Of a DNA stretch of 64,000 nucleotides, positions 19,400-29,574 are shown piece by piece. How positions within the stretch are numbered: position 1 is the first letter of the stretch; every line of letters begins with the position of its first letter. This DNA is from Serratia sp. M24T3. GTDB taxonomy: Bacteria; Pseudomonadota; Gammaproteobacteria; Enterobacterales; Enterobacteriaceae. The notes under the pieces are model-generated. The model made no database searches, was not told the DNA's origin, and saw only the letters and a program-made list of their open reading frames with translations. The position numbers and the translations under genes are program-made. The DNA is taken from NCBI RefSeq assembly GCF_000257645.1, contig NZ_AJHJ01000020.1:1-64000 (forward strand), written 5' to 3'.

Positions 19400-20488
19400 A
19401 TGGCTAATAAACGTTGGAAAATCACTCTTTCTAACAATGTTTTGAAATGGTACAACCCGTTATTTGGTCAGTTGAAGCCAAAGGAATCTTTCGATCCAAA
19501 GCGTATTTACACCAGCATCGTTATTTACTCGACCACGGCGCTGGGAGATTTGATGTTCAATACTCCAGCAATTCGGGCGATTAAAAAACGCTATCCTCAC
19601 GCTTTTATTACTCTTGTATCAAGCGTGAAAAATAAAAGCATGGTAGAAAAGTGTGAGTATTTCTCGGAAGTGATCTATTGGGATCAAAAGGTAAAAGATT
19701 TATTCCAGATTTCCTGGAAAATTAGAAAGCAGCGCCCCCAACTTGCCATCTTGCTTCATTCAAAATTACCTTATGACGTGCTGAGTGCCGCAATCGCTGG
19801 CTGCGAGTATGTTATCAGAGATAACTATGCTCCCAAGCCAATGGGGATGGAGCTATGGTTGGCTGATTATTCCAAGGCTTTTACAGGTCATCTGATCGAA
19901 CGTAAGCTGAAACTGGTTTCAGTTTTGGGATGTGACACCAGCGATACCTCAATGTTTGTACCGGCCCCTTTTACGCCAATAAAAAAAGACTTTTCTCGCA
20001 AAATCATTGGATTCCAGATGGGCGCATCAGAACCCCATCGCTGTTGGCCGGTGGCTCGCTACGTCGAATTAGCCAAAAAACTGCTCACTTCAGACCATCA
20101 CTGTGAAATTGCGCTGATTGGAACTTCGCTAGAGTTGCAACTTGAACAAGCTTTTATGTCGAAGCTCAATGATGAAGAAAAATCTCGAACTATCAGCTAT
20201 GTAAATAAAACTAACCTGCCTCAGCTGTTGGCGCAAATTGATAATTTTGATGTACTGGTGACCGGAGATACTGGTCCTATGCATTTGGCTGTCGCGTTAA
20301 AAACTAAAACAGTTTGTCTTTTCGCAACCGCAGAGCCGAAATTTACCGGGCCGTTTCAAGATGAAGACCTTCATTGCATCATCAAGCTACGTCCTGAGGA
20401 ATTTGCTCCTGGTGGACAGCCGTTGGCTTCAGTTTCCGCTGATAAAGTCTTCAGTTGTATTGAAGCGCTTACCGCTATGAGTGAATAG
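19400..20488 (+). CDS. Family 9 (heptosyltransferase-like) glycosyltransferase of unknown acceptor
   Basis: This is a 362-residue GT9 protein. IVIYSTTALGDLMFNTPAIR marks the N-terminal domain, GFQMGASEPHRCWPVARYVE the hinge, and VTGDTGPMHLAVALKTKTVC the conserved C-terminal motif of ADP-heptose transferases. It is distant from the WaaC, WaaF and WaaQ encoded nearby, with an extra ~35-residue N-terminal stretch. It is the only plus-strand gene in the core cluster and is richer in A+T than its neighbours, with long intergenic gaps on both sides, suggesting separate acquisition. An LPS-core sugar transferase is likely; sugar and acceptor cannot be told. Confidence 0.8.
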   Translation: MANKRWKITLSNNVLKWYNPLFGQLKPKESFDPKRIYTSIVIYSTTALGDLMFNTPAIRAIKKRYPHAFITLVSSVKNKSMVEKCEYFSEVIYWDQKVKDLFQISWKIRKQRPQLAILLHSKLPYDVLSAAIAGCEYVIRDNYAPKPMGMELWLADYSKAFTGHLIERKLKLVSVLGCDTSDTSMFVPAPFTPIKKDFSRKIIGFQMGASEPHRCWPVARYVELAKKLLTSDHHCEIALIGTSLELQLEQAFMSKLNDEEKSRTISYVNKTNLPQLLAQIDNFDVLVTGDTGPMHLAVALKTKTVCLFATAEPKFTGPFQDEDLHCIIKLRPEEFAPGGQPLASVSADKVFSCIEALTAMSE

Positions 20489-20590
20489 TTTTTACGTGAG
20501 CGGTAACAAACGGGAGGCATTCTTTTTTCGTGAAATCAGTGAGAATAAAGCCAGGCGGCCCAATCATCACTGTTGCGAATGTATTAATGG

Positions 20591-20619
20591 CACAGGAAAA
20601 GAGCAGCTCTCTTCCTGTG
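20591..20619. terminator. Hairpin between the family 9 gene and waaC
   Basis: CACAGGAAAAGAGC / AGCTCTCTTCCTGTG forms an almost perfect 14-bp stem between the convergent genes. There is no real T tract on either side, so it may act as a weak or Rho-assisted terminator for both. Confidence 0.5.
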
Positions 20620-20629
20620 TGATAATTTC

Positions 20630-21598
20630 CTAAATATTCAATGCATTCAGGGCAGAGAACACTTCTGTTGCTGAAATAGTACCAATATTTCTGGTTTTAT
20701 CAGCCGTCAACGCGATTTGATTCTGACCGTAGCCGCCAATCAGGCCCGGATCGGTTGGCCCGTATAAAGTAATATTCGGCCGATCCAGTGCGGCCGTCAG
20801 ATGGCTCAGGCCAGTATCCACCGAGACGACAGCTTGAGCACCCGCCAGAATTTCAGCCACTTTCTCCAGACTCGATTTCGGCAAGACCTCGACGTAGTCG
20901 AAACCTTCAGCCAAACGTACCGCCCGGTGATATTCGTGATCCGCACCCCAAGGCAGTTTAATTTTCAGTCCTGATGACGCGAGCAGGCCAATAAGCTCAC
21001 GCCAGCGTTCTTCAGGCCAATGTTTATCCGCACGGGTTGTCGCATGCAGGAACACTAAATAGTTTTCAGGCAATGCGGGTTTAGCGGAAAGGAAGCGGGC
21101 AGCGATAGCGTAATCACCCTGTGTCGACGGTTTTTCATAACCGAGGCTCAGCGCAAACAGCTCGCGAATACGCTCAACGGCGTGCTGCTTTTTGTTGATT
21201 AGGTGTTTCTTATCAAAGAACCAGCAGGCGAAAGGCTCTCGGGCAGTTTTACTGTCCATGCCGTGCTTCTCACCTTTGGCAACACGAGTCACCAGCGCTG
21301 CGCTTTTCACCAGTCCCTGCGCGTCAATAATGATGTTGTAATTACGCGATTGCAAAACTCTTTTAAAATCACAGCGTTGCTGACGCGTTTCAGAACCGAA
21401 CCAGTTTTTGCGCCAGCGACGGATAGCAACCGGGATCACGCGGTCAACAGCCGGATGCCATGAAGGGATCTGTGCGAATCCCTCTTCAACGACCCAGTCA
21501 AATGTAATGTCAGGGATTGCTCGCATCGCATCAGTTAGCGCAGGAAGCGTGTGTAAAACGTCCCCCATAGAGGAGGTTTTAACGATTAGGACCCGCAT
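20630..21598 (-). CDS. waaC: LPS heptosyltransferase I
   Basis: This 322-residue family 9 transferase adds the first L-glycero-D-manno-heptose to Kdo2-lipid A. It shows MRVLIVKTSSMGDVLHTLPA, HATTRADKHWPEERWREL, and the C-terminal SVDTGLSHLTAALDRPNITL followed by YGPTDPGLIGGYG. Length matches E. coli WaaC. The start overlaps the end of waaF by 13 bases, so the hldD-waaF-waaC genes are coupled. Confidence 0.96.
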   Translation of the reverse strand: MRVLIVKTSSMGDVLHTLPALTDAMRAIPDITFDWVVEEGFAQIPSWHPAVDRVIPVAIRRWRKNWFGSETRQQRCDFKRVLQSRNYNIIIDAQGLVKSAALVTRVAKGEKHGMDSKTAREPFACWFFDKKHLINKKQHAVERIRELFALSLGYEKPSTQGDYAIAARFLSAKPALPENYLVFLHATTRADKHWPEERWRELIGLLASSGLKIKLPWGADHEYHRAVRLAEGFDYVEVLPKSSLEKVAEILAGAQAVVSVDTGLSHLTAALDRPNITLYGPTDPGLIGGYGQNQIALTADKTRNIGTISATEVFSALNALNI

Positions 21599-22647
21599 TC
21601 CAGCTCCTTATTAGCTGCCAGGAGTTGTTGTAGCTCACTGAATACTTGATTGGGTTGAATATCGATAAGGCTCTGATGATAACCCTCTGCGGCATCACCT
21701 TTGCGAACTTTGTGATAGCCGGTTATCAAGCGAATCACGCGTGCCTGATGACTCAGCGGTGGCGTAAAGTCCGGGCTGCTTGGACCATACAAAGCGACCA
21801 GCGGTTTGTTCAACGCAGCGGCAACGTGCATTAATCCTGAGTCGTTAGTGACAATAGCCCGGCAAGCGGCGATCAGCACCACGGCCTGATCCAGAGAGGT
21901 TTTCCCTGCAATATTCAGGCAAAAATCCCGTGCGGCTGGAGACAGGGCCTCGCGGATATCTTCACCTGCGGGATGATCTTTTGCTGAGCCGAACAGTGCA
22001 ATCCGATAACCAGCATCAATGAGCTGGGCAGCGAGGGCGGCATAGTGGAAGTGCGGCCAGCGCTTGGCAGGCCCAAACTCTGCTCCCGGACAAAACCCGA
22101 TTAGCGGACGTTCGCCGGTGAGTGAAAAGGATTCACTAACGTTAACAATTTCAGTTTCGCTAACGGCGAGCCGAGGCCAGAGGATTGGCTGTGGTAAATC
22201 CTCGGCCGATTTTATCTTCGAAGCTTCATAGCCCAGCGCCGCATAGCGCTGAACCATGAGAGGAAACGCGGCTTTGTCGAGCTTGCGGATATCGTTGAGC
22301 AATCCGTAGCGCATCTCGCCGCGCCAGCCTGTGCGCTTCGGGACCGAGGCGAAAAAGGGGACCAGCGCCGACTTGAATGAATTAGGCAGCACGAAAGCCT
22401 GTTGATAAGCCTCCTTGCGCAATGCAACGCCCAGACGGCGGCGCTCACCCAATTCGAGCGCACCGTGACCCAGCGGCATAGCCAGAGCCTGATTCACCTC
22501 AGGCATTCTATCGAGCAGAGGACGGCACCACGCGGGCGCCATCACATCTATCTCGGCATCGGGGTTATTCGCTTTGATCGTGCGGTACAAACTCTGCGAC
22601 ATCATCATGTCGCCCACCCAGGACGGGCCAATAACCAGCGTTTTCAT
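21586..22647 (-). CDS. waaF: LPS heptosyltransferase II
   Basis: This 353-residue family 9 enzyme adds heptose II to heptose I. MKTLVIGPSWVGDMMMSQSL is the typical start; FCPGAEFGPAKRWPHFHYA and VTNDSGLMHVAAALNKPLVA, then LYGPSSPDFTPPL, are the diagnostic motifs. Full length. It lies 17 bases after hldD and overlaps waaC. Confidence 0.97.
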   Translation of the reverse strand: MKTLVIGPSWVGDMMMSQSLYRTIKANNPDAEIDVMAPAWCRPLLDRMPEVNQALAMPLGHGALELGERRRLGVALRKEAYQQAFVLPNSFKSALVPFFASVPKRTGWRGEMRYGLLNDIRKLDKAAFPLMVQRYAALGYEASKIKSAEDLPQPILWPRLAVSETEIVNVSESFSLTGERPLIGFCPGAEFGPAKRWPHFHYAALAAQLIDAGYRIALFGSAKDHPAGEDIREALSPAARDFCLNIAGKTSLDQAVVLIAACRAIVTNDSGLMHVAAALNKPLVALYGPSSPDFTPPLSHQARVIRLITGYHKVRKGDAAEGYHQSLIDIQPNQVFSELQQLLAANKELECGS

Positions 22648-22664
22648 CGCGTTAATTCTTTCCC

Positions 22665-23597
22665 TTAAACTTGACGATTAAGCCAGGCCATGTACTCGGC
22701 TACGCCTTCAGCGACAGTTTTGAAAGGTTTATCGTAGCCTGCACCGCGAAGCTGAGTCATATCAGCCTGCGTGAAGGACTGGTAACGGCCTTTCAGCTTT
22801 TCAGGGAATGGAATGGTTTCAACCGCGCCAGTTTTATGGAATGCCAACACGGCGTCGGCTACGGCCTGGAAGGACTCCGAACGACCAGTACCACAGTTGA
22901 AGATACCGGATTTGCCGTTCTGCCAGAACCACAGGTTCACTGCGGCTACATCGCCAACGTAGATGAAATCGCGTTTAAAGTCTTCGCTGCCAGCAAACAG
23001 TTTTGGATTTTCGCCAGCGTTAATCTGATTATTCAGATGGAAAGCCACGCTCGCCATGCCGCCTTTATGACCTTCACGTGGGCCATAAACGTTGAAGTAA
23101 CGGAAACCACAAATCTGAGATTCTGCGTGCGGCAGGATTTCACGCACGTACTGGTCGAACAGGAATTTGGAGTAGCCGTAAACGTTGAGCGGTTGCTCAT
23201 ATTTACGATCTTCAACAAAGCTAGTGTTCTGGCTACCGTAAGTGGCTGCAGAAGAGGCATAAAGGAATGGAATGCTGCGATCGAGGCAGAAATGCAGGAT
23301 ATCCTTCGAATACTGATAGTTGTTGTCCATCATGTATTTGCCGTCCCACTCAGTGGTGGAAGAACACGCACCCTGGTGGAAAATAGCGTCGATATCACCC
23401 AGATCATCACCGGCAACGATGCTGGCAATAAAGTCTTCTTTATCTGCGTAGTCCGCGATATCCAGGTCGACAAGATTGGTAAACTTAGTACCATCTTTAA
23501 GGTTATCAACCACTAAAATATCGCGATATCCCATATCATTGAGCGATTTAATAATATTGCTACCGATAAAACCGGCACCGCCAGTGACGATAATCAT
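22665..23597 (-). CDS. hldD: ADP-L-glycero-D-manno-heptose 6-epimerase
   Basis: This 310-residue NAD(P)-dependent short-chain epimerase makes the heptose donor used by WaaC, WaaF and WaaQ. It has the Rossmann motif [10 protein letters not shown], catalytic YGYSK (Y-x3-K) and [16 protein letters not shown] chose the ATG at 23597 ([12 protein letters not shown]) by the conserved start; an upstream in-frame start would add an unsupported 16 residues. It is the first gene of the hldD-waaF-waaC operon, divergent from kbl. Confidence 0.97.
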   Translation of the reverse strand: MIIVTGGAGFIGSNIIKSLNDMGYRDILVVDNLKDGTKFTNLVDLDIADYADKEDFIASIVAGDDLGDIDAIFHQGACSSTTEWDGKYMMDNNYQYSKDILHFCLDRSIPFLYASSAATYGSQNTSFVEDRKYEQPLNVYGYSKFLFDQYVREILPHAESQICGFRYFNVYGPREGHKGGMASVAFHLNNQINAGENPKLFAGSEDFKRDFIYVGDVAAVNLWFWQNGKSGIFNCGTGRSESFQAVADAVLAFHKTGAVETIPFPEKLKGRYQSFTQADMTQLRGAGYDKPFKTVAEGVAEYMAWLNRQV

Positions 23598-23838
23598 GGG
23601 AATCACCTTAAATTTAAGTAGTAAAGGGGCACCATGCCCGCTCATTCAATTGTGCATATCATAACACTTCATAGGCCAGCCTACATGGGTAAGCTATCTG
23701 ATTAGTATCAGAATGCAACTAACCTTCCATCCCCGTGATATATGCTGCAAAAATAACATTTATCTGTCTGATTACTCGTTATTACCCCTCTCTGTTAGTA
23801 GTCTCTGTGTTAGATGGACTATTTAAGGAGATAATGTC

Positions 23839-25035
23839 ATGTCTGCTTCATTTTATCGGCGCCTGGAAGATGAACTCGCTCAGGCTCGCTCGGAAGGACT
23901 CTTCAAGCAGGAACGTATCCTCACCTCGGCACAACAGGCACAGATCACTCTCGCCGATGGCAGGCAGGTGCTTAATTTCTGCGCTAACAATTACCTGGGG
24001 TTAGCCAATCACCCGCAGGTGATCGCTGCGGCCAAAACGGGCATGGATCAACACGGCTTTGGCATGGCGTCGGTGCGATTTATTTGTGGCACGCAAGATA
24101 TTCACAAGACTCTGGAAAATCGGTTGGCCGAGTTTTTGGGTATGGAAGACGCCATTCTATATTCCTCCTGTTTCGATGCTAACGGAGGGCTGTTCGAAAC
24201 GCTGCTAAATGAAGAAGACGCAATCATTTCCGACACCCTGAACCACGCCTCGATTATCGACGGAGTTCGCCTTTGCAAGGCGCGCCGTTATCGCTACGCC
24301 AACAATGATATGCAGGAGCTCAAAGCCTGTTTGGAGCAGGCTAAATCTGCCGGCGCGCGTCACATTTTGATCGCCACCGACGGCGTATTTTCAATGGATG
24401 GCGTGATTGCCAATCTGCGGGAAATTTGTGATTTAGCCGAGGAGTATCAAGCGTTGGTCATGGTCGATGATTCGCACGCGGTGGGCTTTGTGGGGGAAAA
24501 CGGCCGCGGCAGCCACGAATATTGTGAGGTCATGGGACGTATCGACATTATTACCGGCACTTTGGGCAAGGCGATGGGCGGTGCTTCCGGCGGATACACT
24601 GCTGCGCGCAAAGAGGTAGTTGAATGGCTGCGCCAGCGTTCGCGGCCATATCTTTTTTCTAACTCATTGGCCCCATCAATTGTTTGCGCCTCGCTGGAGG
24701 TCCTTGCCCTGTTGGAACAGGGGGGAGATCTGCGTCGTAAGCTTTGGGACAACGCCAAGCTGTTCCGCCAGAAAATGTCCGAGGCCGGGTTCAAGCTGGC
24801 CGGTGCCGATCACGCTATCATCCCGGTGATGTTGGGGGATGCCCGGTTGGCGCAGCAGTTTGCCAGCAAACTTCAGGAAAAAGGGATTTTTGCGACCGGA
24901 TTCTTCTTCCCTGTCGTGCCGCGAGGGCAGGCGCGTATTCGCACGCAAATGTCGGCGGCGCACAGCCGTGAAGATATCGAACGGGCCATCGAGGCCTTTA
25001 TCAGCACCGGTAAAGAGCTGGGCGTTTTGGCTTGA
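23839..25035 (+). CDS. kbl: Glycine C-acetyltransferase (2-amino-3-ketobutyrate CoA ligase)
   Basis: This 398-residue PLP enzyme of the alpha-oxoamine synthase family cleaves 2-amino-3-oxobutyrate with CoA to glycine and acetyl-CoA. [28 protein letters not shown] and the PLP-lysine motif [15 protein letters not shown] are present. Length equals E. coli. The ATG follows TTAAGGAGATAATGTC. It forms an operon with tdh for threonine catabolism, 42 bases apart. Confidence 0.97.
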   Translation: MSASFYRRLEDELAQARSEGLFKQERILTSAQQAQITLADGRQVLNFCANNYLGLANHPQVIAAAKTGMDQHGFGMASVRFICGTQDIHKTLENRLAEFLGMEDAILYSSCFDANGGLFETLLNEEDAIISDTLNHASIIDGVRLCKARRYRYANNDMQELKACLEQAKSAGARHILIATDGVFSMDGVIANLREICDLAEEYQALVMVDDSHAVGFVGENGRGSHEYCEVMGRIDIITGTLGKAMGGASGGYTAARKEVVEWLRQRSRPYLFSNSLAPSIVCASLEVLALLEQGGDLRRKLWDNAKLFRQKMSEAGFKLAGADHAIIPVMLGDARLAQQFASKLQEKGIFATGFFFPVVPRGQARIRTQMSAAHSREDIERAIEAFISTGKELGVLA

Positions 25036-25077
25036 TACCAGATTAAAAAAGTCTGTGCGATCAACTAAGGAATGAAA

Positions 25078-26100
25078 ATGAAAGCATTGGCCAAGCTTTA
25101 TCCTAGGCAGGGCATCTGGATGACTGACGCGCCGGTTCCGGAGCTCGGTCACAATGACATCATGGTCAAGATCCGTAAAACGGCAATTTGTGGCACCGAT
25201 GTGCATATTTATAACTGGGATGAATGGTCGCAAAAAACGATTCCAGTGCCGATGGTGACCGGCCACGAATATGTCGGCGAAGTCGTCGAGATTGGGCAGG
25301 AGGTTCGAGGCTTCAAAATTGGCGATCGCGTGTCGGGCGAGGGGCATATCACCTGCGGTCATTGCCGCAACTGTCGGGGCGGCCGCACTCATCTGTGCCG
25401 CAACACGCAAGGTGTGGGGGTAAACCGCGCTGGAGCTTTTGCCGAATATCTGGTGATCCCGGCGTTTAACGCTTTTAAGATACCCGACAACATTTCCGAT
25501 GATTTGGCGGCGATTTTCGACCCGCTGGGCAATGCCGTTCACACTGCCTTGTCGTTTGATTTAGTGGGTGAAGACGTGCTGGTATGCGGCGCTGGGCCAA
25601 TCGGCATTATGGCGGCAGCTATTTGCCGTCACGTCGGCGCACGGCACGTAGTTATCACTGACATGAATGAGTATCGCCTCGATTTGGCGAGAAAGTTTGG
25701 TGTTACCCGAGCGGTAAATATCAGCAAGCAAAATCTCAATAGTGTGATGACCGAGCTGGGCATGACTGAAGGCTTCGACGTTGGACTGGAGATGTCTGGC
25801 GCGCCACCGGCGTTTCGCTCCATGCTCAATGCCATGAATCACGGCGGACGCATCGCGCTGTTGGGCATTCCGCCATCTGACATGTCAATCGACTGGAATC
25901 AGGTTATTTTCAAGGGTTTGTTTATCAAGGGAATTTACGGGCGTGAAATGTTCGAGACCTGGTACAAAATGGCCGCGCTGGTGCAGTCGGGGTTAGATTT
26001 AACGCCACTGATCACTCACCATTTTTCTATCGATGACTTCCAGCAGGGCTTTGATGCCATGCGCTCGGGCAAGTCGGGTAAAGTAATTTTAAACTGGTAG
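25078..26100 (+). CDS. tdh: L-threonine 3-dehydrogenase
   Basis: This 340-residue zinc-dependent alcohol-dehydrogenase-family enzyme oxidises threonine to 2-amino-3-ketobutyrate, the Kbl substrate. Catalytic zinc ligands lie in [15 protein letters not shown] and GHEYVGEV; the structural zinc cysteines are in [15 protein letters not shown]; the NAD fold shows [14 protein letters not shown] prefer the ATG at 25078, six bases after AAGGA, to an in-frame ATG at 25072. A bidirectional terminator follows. Confidence 0.97.
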   Translation: MKALAKLYPRQGIWMTDAPVPELGHNDIMVKIRKTAICGTDVHIYNWDEWSQKTIPVPMVTGHEYVGEVVEIGQEVRGFKIGDRVSGEGHITCGHCRNCRGGRTHLCRNTQGVGVNRAGAFAEYLVIPAFNAFKIPDNISDDLAAIFDPLGNAVHTALSFDLVGEDVLVCGAGPIGIMAAAICRHVGARHVVITDMNEYRLDLARKFGVTRAVNISKQNLNSVMTELGMTEGFDVGLEMSGAPPAFRSMLNAMNHGGRIALLGIPPSDMSIDWNQVIFKGLFIKGIYGREMFETWYKMAALVQSGLDLTPLITHHFSIDDFQQGFDAMRSGKSGKVILNW

Positions 26101-26132
26101 ATTTTACCGTCTCTTGTCGTCGTGAAAATAAA

Positions 26133-26157
26133 GGCCAGCAATCAAGCTGGCCTCTTT
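26133..26157. terminator. Terminator between tdh and yibQ
   Basis: GGCCAGC / GCTGGCC stem (26133-26139 with 26146-26152), a six-base loop, then TCTTT on the plus strand and TTTATTTT on the minus strand. It serves the convergent tdh and yibQ. Confidence 0.8.
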
Positions 26158-26185
26158 GAATGTTAAAGCTTTTATCACCAAATGC

Positions 26186-27193
26186 TTATGGTTTTGGCGG
26201 CTCGGCGATAGGCGCTGGCGTTTGCAGCATCTGTGGGGCAGCCTGCGCTGGCGCTTTGCTCCAGTCGCTCCACTGGCGTTCAACAAAGTTGACTACGGCA
26301 GAGTTTTTGATGCTTTCACCCAGCACGCTGAACATCGCCCCAGCATAAACTTGCGGGATTTTCTGCTTGATAGGGCAGCTGCCAATCCCTTTCTGTTTAG
26401 GCTTCGGCGGTTTCACAGGTTTGGCCGGTTTAAGCGGCGGCGGTGGCGCAGCGTGTGGATTATAAGTTATCGCCGTGTTGAGCAGATCGCTTGGGCGAAC
26501 CAGCTGAATATCAGATGGAAGATTTGCCAACTCTTGCTGAACCGCAGCCACCGTTGTCGGGTGTGGGTGACCAATGGCGATAGCAAAACCGTTACGACGG
26601 GCCAAAGCGATGGCACGCTGAAACTGATGACGGATCTCGGCATTATTTTGCACGTCGTCCAGGAACACGTTGCGTTTAATCACCTTAACCGAGGTGCCTT
26701 GCGCAGCCTGAACTGATTTAGTTCCGGCAATCGTCATACTGTCGAGGAAAAACAGATGGTGCGGTGCCATGGCCTGAATGACATTTTGCATGCCGCTCAG
26801 GCTCGAGGTCATTTTACTGCCCTGATGATTGTTAATACCCACTGCGTAAGGAATGCTGGCCACTGCCTGGTCAACAATACGTTTGACCTCTTGGCTACTC
26901 ATATCCGGCGTCAGGGTATTTTTCTCGAGAGGCTGCTTACTCAGCGGTTGCATCGGTAGATGGATCAGGATTTCTCGGCCCTGCTGGTGGGCCTTCAACA
27001 TCATTTCGTGCGAGTCGGGCGCATTGGGGAAAATAGCCACCGATACGTTGATCGGCATTTTTAGCACCTGATTTTCGTTCTTTGCCTGATAACCAAAGTC
27101 ATCAAACAAGATGGCCAGCTTGGCAGCCTGAACGTTTAGTGTGAACACCAGCGCACCACATAACGTCGCTAAACGTCTCTTTTTAAATCGCAA
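26186..27193 (-). CDS. yibQ: YibQ, divergent polysaccharide deacetylase family protein
   Basis: This is a ~335-residue exported protein of the divergent polysaccharide deacetylase family. A basic signal peptide (RFKKRR then ATLCGALVFTLNVQA) precedes AKLAILFDDFGYQ, with the conserved ILIHLPMQPLSKQPLEKNTL and AVGINNHQGSKMTS and IAIGHPHPTT motifs. A proline-rich segment (~235-260) leads to an unconserved tail. The start is uncertain: TTG 27193 has GGGAAG six bases upstream and follows the envC stop by two bases, whereas GTG 27211 lies inside envC without a Shine-Dalgarno. It is encoded downstream of envC, and the biochemical activity is unproven. Confidence 0.85.
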   Translation of the reverse strand: MRFKKRRLATLCGALVFTLNVQAAKLAILFDDFGYQAKNENQVLKMPINVSVAIFPNAPDSHEMMLKAHQQGREILIHLPMQPLSKQPLEKNTLTPDMSSQEVKRIVDQAVASIPYAVGINNHQGSKMTSSLSGMQNVIQAMAPHHLFFLDSMTIAGTKSVQAAQGTSVKVIKRNVFLDDVQNNAEIRHQFQRAIALARRNGFAIAIGHPHPTTVAAVQQELANLPSDIQLVRPSDLLNTAITYNPHAAPPPPLKPAKPVKPPKPKQKGIGSCPIKQKIPQVYAGAMFSVLGESIKNSAVVNFVERQWSDWSKAPAQAAPQMLQTPAPIAEPPKP

Positions 27194-27195
27194 TG

Positions 27196-28431
27196 TTATC
27201 TTCCCAACCACGGCTGTGGGTTAACGGCCTGACCCTGACGACGAATCTCGAAGTACAGAGAAGGCTGACCTTGACCACCACTGGTGCCCACTTGTGCAAT
27301 CGGCTGACCGGCTTTAACCTGGTCGCCCACATTCACCAGTGCGCTCTGGTTATATCCATACAGGCTCATGTCCCCTTTGCCGTGATCAAGCACCACAACC
27401 AGGCCATAACCCTGCAACCAGTCTGCCAGCAGCACGCGTCCATCGGCGATGGCTCTTACATCACTGCCCTCGCGGGCGGCAATAACAATACCTTTATAGC
27501 GCAGCTCACCCTGCAACTCTTCGCCAAACTGATGCAGAGTGTTGCCGCGAACTGGCCAGATATCTTGCCCGGCCGGACGGCCAAGACCGCCGGTGCGCGA
27601 TACCAGAGCCTGTTCACTTTGAGTTGGTTTATAGGTTGAGCCTTTTGATTTCGCCTGTTTTTCTTTCGCCTGAACCGCAGCCGCTTCCTGGGCTTCTTTT
27701 TCTGCCCGGGCGCGAGCTGCGCGTTCGGCGGCGGCAATTTTGTCCTGCAGGCGGGTCTGGTTGGCACGTAAATCGACCAGGCTGGCTTCATCTTTATGCA
27801 ACGATGATTCCAGAGAAGTCAGTGTTTTTTGCCGTGCAGCGCGGGCCTGCTCAAGCTGTTGCTGTTGGCTTTGCTGTTGTGTCAAAGCTGATTTCTGCTG
27901 CACCTGTTTGGATTGCAGGGTAACGCGCTGCGAGGCCAGGTCACTGCGAGTCTTTTTCAGCGCGTCAATATTCTGCTGGCGAGCCTGATTCAGGTAGCTG
28001 AAATAAGCCAGAATACGCTCGCTGCGTTGGCTTTCCTCCCCGCTTAAGACCAGCTGTAATCCGCTCTGTTTGCCCAGTCTGAAAGCGGCATCGAGCTGTT
28101 TAGCGAGGATATCTTCCTGAGTCTTTTGCTGTTTTTGCAGTTTGTCGATGGAGGTGTTCAGATTGGAAATATCTTTGTTTAACCCGGATAGGGTCAATTG
28201 GGTATCGCGCAGCTTGCGGCTGGCGGCTGCGATGATTTTTTCCTGGGATTGAAGCTGGTCGAGCAGGGATCCACGCTGAAGCTTTTGTGCTTTAACGCTT
28301 TTCTCCTTTTCAGCGATGTTTTGCTGAATGTTCTTGAGTTGATCCTTGTTGTCATCGGCCAGGCCGTACCGTGGCTGAACCAGCAGCACGCCGCAAACTA
28401 GCAGGGCTGAACCGGAAAGGACTTTTCTCAT
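27196..28431 (-). CDS. envC: Murein hydrolase activator EnvC
   Basis: This ~411-residue periplasmic LytM-family protein activates the amidases AmiA and AmiB at the septum. A signal peptide (MRKVLSGSALLVCGVLLVQP) is followed by long coiled coils rich in Gln and Lys and a C-terminal degenerate LytM domain (HQFGEELQGELRYKG, VVLDHGKGDMSLYGYNQSAL, QAVNPQPWLGR). I took the ATG at 28431 as start; an in-frame TTG at 28458 with a GCGGAA upstream is possible. In E. coli envC follows gpmM; here no gpmM lies upstream. Confidence 0.92.
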   Translation of the reverse strand: MRKVLSGSALLVCGVLLVQPRYGLADDNKDQLKNIQQNIAEKEKSVKAQKLQRGSLLDQLQSQEKIIAAASRKLRDTQLTLSGLNKDISNLNTSIDKLQKQQKTQEDILAKQLDAAFRLGKQSGLQLVLSGEESQRSERILAYFSYLNQARQQNIDALKKTRSDLASQRVTLQSKQVQQKSALTQQQSQQQQLEQARAARQKTLTSLESSLHKDEASLVDLRANQTRLQDKIAAAERAARARAEKEAQEAAAVQAKEKQAKSKGSTYKPTQSEQALVSRTGGLGRPAGQDIWPVRGNTLHQFGEELQGELRYKGIVIAAREGSDVRAIADGRVLLADWLQGYGLVVVLDHGKGDMSLYGYNQSALVNVGDQVKAGQPIAQVGTSGGQGQPSLYFEIRRQGQAVNPQPWLGR

Positions 28432-28784
28432 CAAACTGAAATAGATAGATTTGCTCAAACTTTTTTCCGCTTGTCGACCCAGGATGATAGACAATCTGAT
28501 CCCTATTGGCTTTATCGTAACACTAATCAACAACATGATGCGAAAACAAAAAATCCGCGCGCTATCATTCAAGATAGTCTGTTCCAGAGTGCCTGCCAGC
28601 AGATAAACATTATTTGAATGAAGAGCAATATTCGGAAGTATTTTAGGTAAACACCCCTTGATTTTTTCGGGATACGCCTCAGTTTATGGTAATTGGCGGC
28701 GCATTCGAGCTGTAATTGCGCAAACCGCAAGGTATACTCGTGAGCCTTGAATTTTCCCCTAACTGTCGGGAGTTGTTACACCCC

Positions 28785-29216
28785 ATGCAAGATATTATGC
28801 CATTCGTTAGCGCGCACCCGGTTCTGAGCCTGGCGTGGGTTGCACTGCTGATTGCAGTGATCTTCACAACGGTAAGAGCCCGTTTTTCTAAAGTGAAAGA
28901 GATCACCCGCGGTGAAGCAACACGTCTAATCAATAAAGAAGAAGCCGTGGTCGTTGACGTTCGTGCTCGCGAAGAGTTTCGTAAAGGTCACATTTCTACT
29001 TCAGTGAATCTGCTCAGCGCAGATATTAAAAGCAACAACCTGGGCGATCTTGCCAAGAGCAAGGCACTGCCGGTGATTGTTGTTTGTGCTAACGGTCAGA
29101 CTTCCCGTTTAGCCGCCGAAGGCCTGGTGAACGCTGGTTTTGAGCGTGTTTATAGCCTGAAAGAAGGTATTGCTGGCTGGAGCGGCGAAAATCTGCCTTT
29201 GGCTCGCGGTAAGTAA
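28785..29216 (+). CDS. yibN: YibN, membrane-anchored rhodanese-like protein
   Basis: This 143-residue protein equals E. coli YibN in length. One N-terminal transmembrane helix ([17 protein letters not shown], 14-30) is followed by a rhodanese domain with the active-site loop CANGQTSR (Cys101). It may handle sulfane sulfur at the inner-membrane face; recent work on the family also links it to protein insertion. The ATG follows GGGAG. It is first in a cluster with grxC, secB and gpsA. Confidence 0.93.
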   Translation: MQDIMPFVSAHPVLSLAWVALLIAVIFTTVRARFSKVKEITRGEATRLINKEEAVVVDVRAREEFRKGHISTSVNLLSADIKSNNLGDLAKSKALPVIVVCANGQTSRLAAEGLVNAGFERVYSLKEGIAGWSGENLPLARGK

Positions 29217-29255
29217 AGAATACTCCAACCTAATGACATGATTCCGAGGTGCGAT

Positions 29256-29504
29256 ATGGCTAAGATTGAAATGTTTACCAAAGCAACCTGTCCTTATTGC
29301 CATCGTGCTAAAGCCTTGCTGAACAGTAAGGGTGCAGCCTTTGACGAAATTGCAATTGATGGTGATGCAGCAAAACGTGAAGTCATGATCGAGCGCAGTG
29401 GCCGCACGACCGTGCCTCAGGTATTTATCGATGGTAAACACATTGGTGGATGCGACGATTTACACGCACTTGACGCCCGCGGTGGTCTTGACTCTCTGCT
29501 GTAA
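29256..29504 (+). CDS. grxC: Glutaredoxin 3
   Basis: This 82-residue glutathione-dependent thiol-disulfide oxidoreductase has the active site TCPYCHRAK (Cys-Pro-Tyr-Cys), the cis-proline motif TTVPQVFID and the glutathione-binding IGGCDD. I chose the ATG at 29256 by the conserved MAKIEMFTKA start and upstream GAGG. It lies between yibN and secB, as in E. coli. Confidence 0.97.
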   Translation: MAKIEMFTKATCPYCHRAKALLNSKGAAFDEIAIDGDAAKREVMIERSGRTTVPQVFIDGKHIGGCDDLHALDARGGLDSLL

Positions 29505-29574
29505 GTAGAGGTGCGCGATTGCGCGTCAAGGCGGGTGTTTAAAGGATTATTATTAACTTAAGGGTACTATTTTA

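Noticed and set aside
27194-27211. GTG at 27211 as yibQ start
   Set aside because: It lies within envC without a Shine-Dalgarno; the TTG at 27193 has GGGAAG at good spacing, though this remains uncertain.
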